Source: Laccaria trichodermophora
Taxonomy: Eukaryota; Basidiomycota; Agaricomycetes; Agaricales; Hydnangiaceae
Reading direction: 5' to 3'
DNA: 64,000 nucleotides
NCBI GenBank assembly: GCA_018417955.1
Contig: JACTVC010000004.1
Span: forward strand, 2,728,001 to 2,792,000
The position numbers and the translations under genes are program-made. The notes under the pieces are model-generated. The model was not told the origin of the DNA. It searched no databases and saw nothing but the letters and a program-made list of their open reading frames with translations. Of this stretch, positions 47,660-58,859 are shown one piece after another (position 1 is the stretch's first letter; the number at the start of each line of letters is the position of its first letter).

Positions 47660-47847
47660 ACCTCTAGGATCCTGACGTAGACTAGGTCATTGTCGATTTG
47701 CTTCCCATCGTTGGAGGCACGCTGAAGATTGCCTTCGATCCTGAGGCAAGTCTCGTAAGCACCCATGCCAGTGGGGTCGCCTTGAATCACTAGAGGAGGG
47801 ATAATTGGCAAAGGCTGAAGCATTGAACAGATGAGAATATTCGCCAT
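47660..47847 (-). pseudogene. 5' stub of an unknown gene cut by the TIR element
   Basis: From ATG 47847 the frame reads MANILICSMLQPLPIIPPLV, then GDPTGMGAYETCLRIEGNLQ and DNDLVYVRILE, text that looks like real protein, and then runs into the palindrome array of the TIR element. The continuation is not found at the far side (42087), where membrane-gene repeat sequence begins. I do not recognise the family. It may be the first exon of a gene destroyed by the insertion. Confidence 0.35.
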
Positions 47848-47930
47848 TATGACGTTAGGAAGCAGAAAGAAGTTAGGGTTATGTCATGCTTTACTTCGAT
47901 TGTTAACCGTCCATTCAAAAATGAAATGAA

Positions 47931-48060
47931 AACTAGCTCTCAAGGATCATAGGTATCTTCAAGAATGGGATTTGGCTGTAAATCGACCGAGCCCATACTA
48001 GTTCACATCGCCCCTCGCAAAGAAGCGTGGTACTCGATACGATTTGAAGTTATACTAAAG
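47931..48060 (+). repeat. Dispersed repeat, partner of 13931-14060
   Basis: See the copy at 13931-14060. It lies upstream of the gene stub. Confidence 0.65.
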
Positions 48061-49626
48061 GTTTTCTATCCGACAACCCCAGAGTAAGCTTGGATTGCAG
48101 CTGAAGATAACGAGACACACCCACCCAGACTTTTGGTTAGTCTACGCCCAGTGAGTGGCCCGAGGTCGTCCAGAAAACGTTTGACCATTCAGCCGCGATC
48201 GATGTAAGCGATTGCGCAAAAGTGTGCGTGTGGAGGCCCTGAGGTTCCTCGAGCTGGATGGGGTGAGTGGCGCTGGAACCTTTTGGGGGCATGCTCGAGC
48301 CCCCGACGCCGGGACGAATGAACAGACGTAAGTGAATGTCCACGGTTGATTCGGCACGCTTCTTGTTTTGCTAAGGATTTCCTTCTGGTTGTGGTGAGAA
48401 ATGGCTACATCTGGAAACAAATGACAACGCTCACAGATCATGGGTCGTATGTACGACGTAAGTACCTTTTCACCGAAACTTTCCTTGTGACTTACTTATC
48501 GCCAACTTACAGGTCGCTTAGCCTCAACCATCACTTGTGCCAAATGGACCGCTGCATAAGACTGCTGGCGCTGGTACCAGTGCACGAGACCGCTGGTAAG
48601 TACTAGCGCATAAGACGCTCTGACGCGGGTACAGGTGCACCCTTTGGTTTCTATGCACAAGACCACAGGCGCTAGAAGACAGACAGTTGGCGCCGGTTTC
48701 GTTACAAAGACCACTCTCGTTTGTACCGGTTTATAAGATATACTCGGACTTCTGGCGCTGGTAGCACAAGACCGAGATTGAATTGCCCCGTGGGATCGAT
48801 AACGCGTCAAAGATGGCGGGCGTCTTTGTTCATGAGAAGGAAACGGCATGTAACATCTGAGGGTGATCGTCATAAGTGAGTGTGGAGGAATGCGGGGAAT
48901 GGCCGGGAGTAAGGGTATGGTGATGGATGTAGATGTATCCATGGGGGAGGTTTTCGTGCATAAGACCAGTGACCCAGCGCACAGGACCACTGGCGCTAAT
49001 TCCGGTGAATGAGACCACAGGCACCGAGTGCAACCGCTGGCGCTAGAACTGGTGGATAAGAACAGATGTCGGGGTGCAAGACAGTCCACACTGGTATCGG
49101 TTTGAAGATCATAGGCTCTGATACCGGTGCATGTAAGCTCAAGCGGTGGGGGTCAGGATGTCAGATCGACCACGGCACCGTTGGTTCAAGAGGGGAGTAT
49201 GCAGGCGCGGAATGCCGTGAGGGTGTATGCGTGGGAGGAGAGGAGGGGAGGGAGTCGAAAGGTGTGAATGTATGCGTTGAAGGGGAGGGGACGAGCGACT
49301 TCGGATGGACGCGGAGGCGAAGGGGATGAGGAAGGGAAGCGTATCTGACAAGAAGCGCCATTATCTGATTATACAAAATTAGAGAAAGAGATGACGCGGA
49401 CGACTCAAGTTTGCAAGAGCTTCGACTCGGGTTTGAATGAGCAATATTAGGTTACATTCTTTTTCAATTGTCCTCCATAAGTAAGATAGAATAAAGTGCT
49501 GCGGCGTGATGAGAATTGAAGAACGGGACGAAAAAGACAGACGTACAATAGCATTACACGCCTATGTTGAGTGTACATCTTCCCTACCTTCCTTGCTTCC
49601 CCGTGATGACAACTCGTCTAAAAGCC
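48061..49626. other. Spacer with a degenerate minisatellite
   Basis: No gene recognised. The frame 48137-48343 (minus) has no family match I can name. 48550-49140 is repetitive and is listed separately. Confidence 0.5.
48550..49140. repeat. Degenerate minisatellite, GGCGCTGGTACCGGTGCATAAGAC-like
   Basis: About a dozen diverged units combine 'ggcgctggtaccggt' and 'gcataagaccac', for example near 48567, 48607, 48650, 48688, 48754, 48955, 49000 and 49110. Spacing is irregular (about 35-45 bases). Open frames on both strands in this block are by-products. Confidence 0.7.
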
Positions 49627-50231
49627 CTACTCCTCCCTCTCCCTCGACGCACCAGCCGGACTCGTCCCAGAAGCAGCAGCAGCAGCAGCCGCACTCGTCG
49701 TTCCCGTCTACACCACATCAGCCCTCCTGTCCTCTCCAGCAAACCAAAGAAGTCAAACCAAAACTCACCTGCCTCAGCTTCGCCAAATGTATCTTCAACG
49801 TCTCCGCATAATTCTCAAACCCCAACGTCCCCATCGCATACAATATATCCTCCCCCCCAATCGTCTTCCGTTTCTCTACTTGGCACTTCTCCGCCGCTTC
49901 AGAGGTGATGAAGGATATGAACTCCGAAACGCATTCTTGTACGCATTCTTTGGCGTCTTTTGCGATTTTGGCGGTGGAGGGGACGGAGGCTTTCATTATT
50001 CGCGAGACGTTTGCTATCTGTGGGTGTATGCAATGTGGTGTGAAGAAAGGGCGGGAGGGGGTAAGGAAGGAAAGAGAGACGAACGGGTAAAAAGCGATCC
50101 TGTTCCCTGTACTCCCCCACCTCTTGTTCCGTTATCGGTGTCGGCTCTGGCGCATCTTCTGAAGAGGGCACGACGAGGGCCGCGGTGTCTTTGTCGCGCG
50201 GGATGATGGGCTGTAGGTCGGTCGTTGACAT
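49627..50231 (-). CDS. hap3: CCAAT-binding factor subunit NF-YB / HAP3
   Basis: Histone-fold subunit of the heterotrimeric CCAAT-binding complex (with NF-YA/HAP2 and NF-YC/HAP5), a nuclear transcription factor. Exons 50231-50085, 50017-49769 and 49707-49627 with GT-AG introns give 158 residues. The core reads [60 protein letters not shown] and [20 protein letters not shown], the full histone fold with the conserved NF-YC contact and DNA-binding residues. The short tail after KLRQ is Ala/Thr/Ser-rich; six GCT codons in a row make an Ala run. The internal ATG at 50231 is chosen because the frame further upstream is unlike the family. Stop TAG. No damage seen: a single-copy housekeeping anchor among transposons. 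Confidence 0.95.
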
Positions 50232-51276
50232 GCCCTGTGCCGTGTAAAACGCTGGAAGGGCGCTTGGGATGAATCGGAACAAAGGAAGTTGGATGGGTGA
50301 TGTCAATGAGCACGACTTGAACAGCTTGGCGTTATCACTGTAACAAGAATCTCTTGAGCTCGCGTGCGTGCCGCCAAGGTTGTTGGTGATAAAGCTGAAG
50401 AGCGCTATGCAAACTAGCAAATCAGAAATGCATTGTTGTTTTCAATGGTTGCGGAAACAAAATGTCAGATGGCAGTGCAGTGCAGTGCTTTGGAATTTGT
50501 TCACACGACGATAATCAATTGATCACCGGCACCCCTGACCGCCAGGTAAGATTTTGTCGACCAATGAAATATTTATGGCTCGACGATGACGTTCTCCACA
50601 GTAACTTGTTCTTCTAGATACCTCCAACCTGGAACTCGTCAATACAACTAAACTTTAACTTCGTCCTCGGACCTCAAAAAATTTCACATCCACTGATTCG
50701 ACTTCCGGCGTCTCCCCAGTCTTATCTTGGTCTTATCCGTAGTTCCACCGACAGTGCCCCCAAGGGTGCCGCTCATCCCTCCAAAGGAGCGACACTGAAG
50801 TCTTCTTGGTGGAATTTAATGATGACGAGCTATGGCGTAGAACAGAACTTTAATTGAAGGTGTGTCTAAGCGTGAGGATCATGCATGCACCAGAAACTTG
50901 TCTGTAACGAGCGGTAGACGCGTTGACCAGAGCGAAAGTCGATGCGTGTACATATCGTAATTTGACCAGTTAACCTTTCATTCCAAGCGCATTGAAATGA
51001 AAGGGGCATTGGAGATATTTAAATAAAAATTCCCCTAAAAAAATCATAGAAAGTGTTGTAAATCCAGCCAACCGTCGAGGTTCGTTGGAGCGCTCGCGAT
51101 GCGGGGTGCACAGTAAACTTGATCAATTTCTTGAAAGTCTGAAATGAGATCGAAGCGTAATTGTTGACTACGTTTATGTATACATCATGCAATGACCGAG
51201 AAACAATAGTATATCAAAAGACTGTATGTAGCTTGAAAGCAAAGCATCCTGCTCCCCATACACCCCCAGAACTCAG
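50232..51276. other. Spacer upstream of NF-YB
   Basis: About 1 kb, no gene recognised. The part next to 50232 should hold the NF-YB promoter; the far part holds the 3' end region of the fungalysin fragment. Confidence 0.5.
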
Positions 51277-52262
51277 CTAACACCCCGCAGGAAGCGTCGC
51301 ATCATCCACAAACTTCGCAGTCGCCTTCAACCCAAGTCCACGGCTCGTAAACGCCTTGGCAATAATACACTTATTCGCGCCGTTGAACCTGTTCTGATCA
51401 GCTTGAATAATCGCGTCGCGTGCTTGAATGACTGGATGGAAAACAATGGCCAGTGTCAAAACCGAAATAACAAGAAAAACGGGAAGGAAAAAAAAAACGG
51501 GAAGGAAAAAGGTATGCACAAGTCGGATTACAAGGCTGAATAGCAAGCGCATCCATCATAACCCTCATAAACACAACGTTCCCCTCCTTCGCACCTGCAT
51601 CCGTCAACTTATTACTCGAAAACCCGCGGGCAGCTACGAGTGCAGTATACACCTGATGCAATACATTACACTTCTTTTATACGAGGGGGCATATCGGGGG
51701 GCATAGCATACACCCCCACCCCACACTATATCGCCAGCAAACATACACACATACCTGATGTAACATACTGTACTAATCCAATCAATTCGTCGCACCCTGT
51801 GACCTGTGACCGACGCGACGAAATTTTGGTTTCGTCGCATCACCGGGGAAGGTGTGACTGCCTGAAATTTTCGTCGAAATGTCGGAGTGGCCCTCTGTCT
51901 ATAGATAATTTAGGACAGTTCAGAAAACTTTGCTAGAGAGAGGCAGAGGGGAAAAAAATTGGTTTCTAATGAAAAAGGACCCCAATTTTGCTCCTTTTCC
52001 GACTGATTTGGTGGTTTCGTCGGTGGCCCCTGTGACCTGTGACCCCTTAGAATTTCGTCGATTTCGGACCCCCTGTGACGCGTGACCGACGAATTGATTG
52101 GATTAGTACAGTATTAGCCCACACCTCCCCAATATCATGCACCTCCGGAAGTTTCTGCAAGCTCAACATCTCCTTGCACCCAGGAATGATTGAAACATTT
52201 ACAGGCCGACTCCTATTCCCTTGGTTTGTTCAGAGGCCGACGGAAATGACGCTCAAACACTA
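51277..52262 (-). pseudogene. Fungalysin (M36 metallopeptidase) C-terminal fragment, interrupted by a MITE
   Basis: Three pieces on the minus strand belong to the C-terminal domain of a fungalysin, a secreted zinc endopeptidase: KLPEVHDIGEVWAN (about 52160-52114), ML-HQ before an intron, VYTALVAARGFSSNKLTDAG with [18 protein letters not shown] (51650-51535), and [27 protein letters not shown] and the end LPAGC-TAG (51277). The zinc motif HEYTHG would lie upstream and is not present: the part before 52262 does not continue, so this is a 3' remnant. A 344-bp MITE sits in the codons between WAN and ML; removing it and one TA restores GCTAATATGTT, the expected text ANML. Confidence 0.85.
51768..52111. 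mobile_element. 344-bp Tc1/mariner-type MITE
   Basis: Starts CTGTACTAATCCAATCAATT and ends with the inverse of the same, TIR at least 24 bp (through CGTCG). TA duplications at 51766-51767 and 52112-52113. The interior contains repeated CGACGAAA/TTTCGTCG and CCTGTGACC motifs and no gene. It interrupts the fungalysin fragment. Confidence 0.9.
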
Positions 52263-52292
52263 AGATGAAGGGGGGGCCATACAATTCTTGTT

Positions 52293-52517
52293 TTGCAGCT
52301 GCATCCCCAGTGGTCAGAAAAAATCCTGACCGGTATCGACTCTTCAGAAGGTTCGGGTTCGAACCGAGGTTCAGGACTGAACTTCAGCAACGCTATTGAT
52401 AGTATCGAGGAGCCCATTGGCAAGGTTGCATCAACCTCAGAGAATGGCAGAAACAAGACGTTAGGGGATGAATTGTGGGAGACGACTGAGAAGTACCTGG
52501 AAGGGCTGAATTTATGA
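52293..52517 (+). CDS. C-terminal-like fragment of an unknown protein
   Basis: Open from a splice-like tgcag before 52293 to TGA at 52515-52517. The end LGDELWETTEKYLEGLNL resembles the C-terminus of fungal short-chain dehydrogenases, but the rest is not diagnostic. Upstream there is no matching 5' part because fungalysin sequence begins 40 bases away. I treat it as a possible gene remnant. Confidence 0.3.
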   Translation: MQLHPQWSEKILTGIDSSEGSGSNRGSGLNFSNAIDSIEEPIGKVASTSENGRNKTLGDELWETTEKYLEGLNL

Positions 52518-52752
52518 GTTTCACTGTGCAACGATATAGTAGGTTGAAAGAGGACATGGTTGGACTGGCGTTGAATGTTAAACGTTGAGATGAGAGCTGA
52601 GTGCTGCTTGTTTGAGTTCGTTTGTACCTTTCGTTCAAGTTCAATGTCCGATTTCAAACCCCTCGTTTTTTTTCCAACACAATAACTTACACATTAAGCA
52701 CCCAACTCTACGAGCACAAACTCATATAGCCTGGTATACAAGTGGTGGAGTC

Positions 52753-54625
52753 ATGACTGGATTACTGTCTCTACCTACGGAGCTTCTCCAAGACATTGGC
52801 ACTGAAGTAGGAAGGAGCTCGCCAGAGGTTCGGTGTCATACTGTAGAAAAGAGTCCCACTTTCAAGAACCATTCTTATTCTGATCCTTTTTGGTAGACTG
52901 CAAAAAAGGCTCTGCGTTTAGTATGCAAACAGATTAACTTTGCATTGGAGCCACAAATTTTGTCAACGATCAAGTTATCGCCGAAACATCTGTCATCTCA
53001 GGTCGAGAGTCTTGCTACCACTGAGCCAAAGCTAAATTCCGTCTCGAAATATACTACCTGTCTTGAAATTCACAGTCTATATTCCCGGGAAGACAGCGAT
53101 GTATTTTCAGGAGAGGCAGCCAAGGTTAGGTCATTCCTCTTCCCAGCAGTTGTGTCCTTGACTGGGGTTCATACAGTCGTGTAAGTCCAATGCCCTGATT
53201 CGGAGCACATATTGATGTGGTTTAGTTGGGATCTGTGGGCCTTCGACCCAGAGTGGGCAGTTCTTCTAGTTTTCGATGCCCTTGCGTCACTTCCGCTTCT
53301 GCAGGATCTCCATCTGAACTATTGGTTTGTTCCAGAACCTTCTTGGCAGCTATGACAGTTGCCACACATAATAAACTTCTCTTTCACCAGCGGGGATTAC
53401 GATCGCAGCAACATTATCCCCGTTGCGAGATTTATTGGCTGGATTCAGCCGAAGTTGAAAACCCTCACAATCGATAATCGGCGATACTACTCTGAGAAGA
53501 ACATACAAAACCTCAGTGACTTTCTCTCTGAGACACCTGATTCAACGTTCTTGAACATCACACATCTGAACTTGAGTGGGCTGTTTGTAAAACTGGATGC
53601 CACCCTGATACCTCATTTCAGATCGTTGATCTCCCTCCACCTTGAAAATATTTTTTCGACTGAGGATCAAGCTTCGGGAAATCCTGGATCCTCCCTAGGA
53701 AACATTTGGTCGTCTTTGCAGTTGGAACACATACATCTCCAGGATATCCTTACGGATGACGTCCAGTCAGCCCTCATCGAGTACCTAACATCATTTTCTG
53801 GCCTTCGATGTCTCACAATTACACAAGCTTCACGATATAGCATGTCGCCACTGGCGTCCGATCAACTCGCCATCATGTTTTATGAACGGGCTCTTCATAA
53901 CCACATCCATTCCCTTGAATCCCTTGAAATCGACGCAGGATACGAAGGGAAGTGGTGCTTTGTGAACCACTGTTCCGGCATGATAAAACAATGTGCACGC
54001 CTTACATCTCTCACATTATCCATCAACTCTAAGGACATCGGAGAAGGGGACGCCGATGACGATGACGAGGATGGAGACGATGACGACGATGACGAGGATG
54101 GAAACAAAGATGGAGTTGACAACGACGGCGACGGTGAAGAAGAGCATTCATACTCTGGCAGAGGCAATCACAATGCAATTGTATGTTTCCAATTCATGAC
54201 CAATTGTATGCTTTCAAACCGCTTTTACAGCCGTCACTTCTGGACATCCGCGCAAATCCACCTGTTTTCGGCGACGGTGATGAAGGCAATCGCAATGCAA
54301 TTGTATGGTTTCAATTCATCACCCATTGTACACTTTTAAACCTCTTTTACAGTGGTTACTTTTGGACATCTGCGCAAATCTACCTGTTTTGAGGACTGTT
54401 GTATTATTTAGTGCTTCTCCCGCAAGAAGTCAAGGGGACAAATGTGGATCATCCACTAGTTTGCACTGTGCTCGGATGAATGTCGAAATCGCCGATAGAG
54501 TGGAAAGTTATGGGCCGATCACCTCCGGTCATGCATTCCGCGTTTTCACAACCCAGGCAGAATTTGAGTTGCGGTGTGATGAGTTGGGTATGAACGTTAG
54601 GTACCGACGCATTAGCGGATACTGA
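52753..54625 (+). pseudogene. F-box/LRR protein gene with an in-frame TGA and an internal duplication
   Basis: ATG 52753 starts GLLSLPTELLQDIGTE, a short F-box, joined by an intron (about 52807-52895) to AKKALRLVCKQINFALEP. Then LATTEPKLNSVSKYTTCLEI, an intron at about 53180-53225, DALASLPLLQDLHLNYWFVP, leucine-rich repeats (FLNITHLNLSGLF, LISLHLENIFS, FSGLRCLTITQA, LESLEIDAGYEG), an acidic run of Asp/Glu near 54040-54145, and a last exon ending VRYRRISGY-TGA near 54625. TGA at 53353-53355 interrupts WQL-QLPHI; CGA would give Arg. Just before the last exon is a 118-bp tandem duplication that includes the exon edge. Probably a recently dead SCF substrate adaptor. Confidence 0.7.
54163..54390 (+). 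repeat. Tandem duplication, two units of about 118 bp
   Basis: Both units contain caatgcaattgtatg, ttcaattcat, cttttacag and tctggacatc-gcgcaaatc-acctgtttt. The second copy repeats a likely intron/exon boundary of the F-box/LRR gene, so splicing could use either. Confidence 0.85.
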
Positions 54626-54900
54626 TCAATCTGCGTGGTCACTGCCAGGATGGTTATATGGTAGTAGAGTCACTACGTCAAGATCCAGTTTTATTTGCCA
54701 TGGCTAATTTTCCAACGTCTTCCAATGCCCGTTGTTGTCCATACTATGCGTGGTGGCAACAGAATCCTCCCGAATCTTTGCTAAACTGGACCAGTCTTAA
54801 CGATTAATGTCTAGCGCCTTGTAATTAAGCACACAACCGAGTTTTTGTGGTCACAATTCTGACTTACTGCGAGTCAACAAGGCCCCAGTAACTTGCTCTT
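54626..54900. other. Spacer after the F-box gene
   Basis: No gene. The left border of the gypsy 3' LTR lies somewhere here or slightly to the right and cannot be set without its partner. Confidence 0.4.
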
Positions 54901-55381
54901 CTACACACCTTCTTCAACGCGGGTGTGGCACACTACTCGACGCTAGTGTCCCTCGGGTAGTGGGGCGGCTGTTGGAGCGTCTAGCGGACAACGCGTACAA
55001 AGGTGTGAAGACCTTCGTAAGTCAACTCGATTAGACGATCAGATGCTTGGAGTCGTGGAACGTGACTGTTCACAGTACCCGTACTCCGATCTCCACGGAC
55101 AGTCCCAGTGGAGATGGCTCTGATCGCTCAAATAGCAGTTCCTCCTAACTCACGTTACGCTTAGGGCTCGAATGTAAGCCGTTAGTAGGGCTTTAGTGTT
55201 CGAGCTTTGCAAGCGACGTGGTGGTAAAAGAGATGATATCTGCCTCATGTACTACATGAGGTATAACTACAATGCTTATGTAACAGCATAATGTGATACA
55301 AAGTAAGAAATGAATGCATAGGTAGGCGTGCCTCGGGGAATGGAAAGGGTAAAGAGATAGGATGCTTACTGGTATACTACA
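54900..55381 (-). repeat. Probable 3' LTR of the Ty3/gypsy element (left border unsure)
   Basis: On the minus strand a purine tract GGAAAGTGGGGGGGCTC (55398-55382) is followed directly by TGTAGTATACCAG, a typical fungal gypsy LTR start. The other LTR is beyond the window, so the end of this one is only estimated. Confidence 0.5.
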
Positions 55382-56933
55382 GAGCCCCCCCACTTTCCAA
55401 TCCCTGATTAATCCACTCGTCTTTCAGGGAAGGTGATGTCGTCCAACGGTTCTTTGTGCCAGGTGGGCTTCAAACCTGCCATTGAGATGCCTTCCATCAC
55501 GGTCCGGAAATCTGAAGTAGAAGGTAGGTAGGCGGGGCGGCGTTGTCCTCGTTCGTTGTTCCTGACCCAACATTTCCATTTTTCCCACGTGCGAAGTTTA
55601 GCTTTGCCTCTGGTGATGTCGTCCGTGAGGCGTCGATATATGTGGTTGAGTGCTGCGTTCCACTCTCCTGTCCATAGTTCGAAATTGCTTTGAAAAATGT
55701 CAGCGGGGGGAAATAACCATTGACCCAGGCAGCCGTTCGAGCCCGGACAGTATCCCAGTACGAGGTCCTTTTCTTGTTCTGAGACAACGTCATAGGAGAG
55801 GTAAGAGGCGTCCTCGGATGCTGAGTCGTAAAATCCCCTATTGTGGACGGTAGTCTGGATGGAGGGTCCAGACATGAATTCCTCAACTAATCGTACCCCT
55901 GTCCATCGGCGAACTATCCAGCTTAACTGACCTCCTTCCGCTATAAACGCGCGTGCATGTGGTCGGCGCAAAACATCGTTCATGCGGGCTAGATAGTTTG
56001 CGCAGAATGTCGCCACATTATCTGTGGGGGAGAGTGAGAGCTCCTGGAAGCCCACGTTATAGATGAACGCTGCGGAGCTTCGGTCGAGATTGTTGACTAT
56101 GATTGGCTGGAAACGACGGACGGAGTCTGGGGGTAGGGCTAGATAGAATCGAATCCCATGCTCGATAGCGATGGTGAGGAGTTGGCGGACGGTGCCGATG
56201 GTATTCCAGCAATTAGCCCAATACCGTAGGCGCGCTTCACTCTCGACATCTGGAATAAAAAGGTAAGCGACCTCCAAATAATCGGGGTTCCATGCATAGT
56301 TAGGAGCAGACCACGTGCTGTCAGTGTACGTTATTTTCGCAGATTCGTCTTTGAGCATCCGCTGGAACATGACTTCAGTCTGCTCATGTGGTGAGTGGAT
56401 TGGGTCCGAGATGCGCGTTGGGGACTGAGAGCGTCGGTAGCGTGAGGCTTCGATACCCTGGGTTGCTCGACGTTCTGCTGTTGCTCGGCGGGCGTTGCCA
56501 AGCAGGGTTTCGTTGTGGCGGATCCATGCTGCCGGGCTGTTGATAGCTCAGGGGTGGTAGAGGGTTTCAGGAACTTCTCTGATGCGGGGTGCTATGAGAT
56601 CATCGTCAGACATGGTACTTTCGGTGCTTGGGACACTGCTGTGGGATTTGTTGTCAGACAAACGGTCCTGCAGGGATAACATGCCATTGCTAGGGCTGCC
56701 CTCCCAGCCCAGGCTGTAGTTTTAGACCAAATTGACCTGGAATGTTCCACCTTATTCATTTCCATAGGGTGTGCAATTGGCCACTTGGCCAAAATGCCAT
56801 TGGCTGTGGAACATTGGAATATTTGAAAAAAAGCCTTTCAAAAATAAAAACCATTGCACCTATAATAAAATATACCCCCAGAATATGTTTTCTGCTTATA
56901 ATGTCATTCTACAGCATCTATTTTTAGCCTGAT

Positions 56934-57410
56934 ATGTTTGTGGTTTATTACAAATCTAAATATAGCTCACATATGTTTCATGATTAAAAATTCTCAGAAA
57001 TGGGATATTCTGGATCACTGATATGTTCTCTGTATGTTTTGTCTACCTAAAGAGCATCCAGATATGTTTTTTTTTGAGATCCAGAATGTTTGTAATTTAT
57101 CAGAAATTTAAGTATAGCTCACATGTTTTATGATTCAAAAATCTGACATCCTGGATCAGCATTGATGACTGGTATGTTTTCCTGTTTTCTGTGGATGTTT
57201 TTTCTTTGCCTGGAAAGCTTCCAAATATGTTTTTTATTGGGATCCAGAATGTTGGACAAATCTAAATATAGCCCAGATATGTTTTATGATTGAAAATTCT
57301 TAGAAGTGGTACATCCTGGATCAGCATTGTTGACTGGTATATTTTCCTATATTCTGGGTATGTTTTTCTTCCCAAAAGAGCATCCACACATGTTTTTCCA
57401 TGTCATAATC
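56934..57410 (+). repeat. Tandem repeat, three units of about 155 bp
   Basis: Each unit contains atgtttgt/ggac, aatttaaatatagc, catgttttatgatt, cctggatcagcatt and agagcatccaaatatg in order. AT-rich; lies near the left end of the 4.6-kb element. Confidence 0.85.
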
Positions 57411-58859
57411 CCTCTAAAAAAGCTGCATTTCACCAGAATATTCCAATTGTAATGATTCTCATTTTTCTCCATCAAAACTTGTGTTACAGCTACTCAAAGC
57501 TACCAAGTAATGTAGAAATATAATTCCCATTTTTTCAAAAAATTTCCGCCTCAATCAGAGGTGTGGAGATGATGGATGCACAAGTCATGTTTCGGATGAC
57601 CTTTTGTTCTTTGATCCTTCTGGGTAACAAACAAACACCAACAAAGGTAACTTCTGAGAGCAGAATCATGAAAGTGCGCTTTTGAGAGTGTTAGTCAAAA
57701 TTTGACTTCATATTTCTTCAATTGCAATTAGTTTGTATCATATAGAATGTACTTTGTATTTCAATTCAGCAGCTTTTCGGATGGATGGCTCAGGTTCCAG
57801 CTGGATGACGTTGCCAAAGGTGTTGCCACATAGATACAAATAGTTGCCTCCAAGTGCCCGGATCTTCAAAATGCACAGTCATTCATTCTCTACACTTGTA
57901 TTTAATGAAAAATATACATTTTAGTACTCTAAAAGTAGAACATAGACCATTATTCCATTTTTCGTGTTCATGGCGCCCTCGCAAATGGATGGATGCCACA
58001 TAGTGAAGTTGGATGATGAGTTTGAAGCTGTAGCCAAACAATTGCAAACTTCACAAACATATTGAAAACAACGGATATTGAGCAAGGAGAGGGAGGGAAC
58101 ACTATACTGACAATGGTTAAATATCTCAGCATGATTCCTTTACAAACCCTGACTTACATTATCAGAAGTTGGCTAAAAGTTGTAGAGAAAGGAGTATCTT
58201 TGTTTTTAAAGCTCAAAAACATATCATTCCTGGAAGTTGTAAACTAATACATGCCAGCTAGAGTCTACCAAACATTCATAGCATAAGAGAAAGGATATTA
58301 GGATAAACAGTTTTGTGTTTTGAGTAAAATAGCACACCTGAAAGTCTTGTTCTTTTTTTTCATATTTAGGAGGGTTTTAAAACATGTAATTGTGTTGGGA
58401 AACCTTGGTGTACTGTTCTAAATTTTAGGGAATTAGATTCACAGGATCCTAAGTAAAGATTGGTGTCAGTTAAAAGCCTCTGAGTACTGTATCCACTTTT
58501 ATAATGAAGGTTTTTTTGTGAAAGTCAATAAATAGGGTGTATTTCTTCAGACTTTAACTATACTGTGTCCACTTAAACCATCCAATGGCCATGAAACTTA
58601 CATAGAAATCTTCAGAGTAGAAAACTGAATAGATCCTCAAGATTTTATGGAAATCAGAGGATTTTGGAGATACAGGTGATAGGATTGGTGCAGAGGGGTC
58701 ACAATAAAGCAACTGAAAGTGCCAGAATCTCAGGTGTAGATTGCAACTCTTCTGAATTTTATTTCTTGCCTTAGAAACGCATAGTACTACCTATCTCAAA
58801 TGTTAGTTCTATTCCTTAGGATATTTAAATACTTTTTCCGTAAATTTTCTCCCTCAATA
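57411..58859. other. AT-rich interior of the 4.6-kb element
   Basis: About 1.4 kb, no gene recognised. Confidence 0.5.

Noticed and set aside
48137..49089. Ser/Cys-rich open frames on the minus strand
   Set aside because: By-products of the minisatellite; no conserved exon structure.
48550..49140. CRISPR-like array
   Set aside because: Units are diverged, irregularly spaced and without unique spacers, in a eukaryotic genome with introns.
7575..53355. TGA as a reassigned sense codon or selenocysteine
   Set aside because: The stops fall in TEs and decayed genes at expected Arg codons, while P450, NF-YB and KDZ genes have none; CpG deamination explains the pattern better. No SECIS-like structure was sought successfully.
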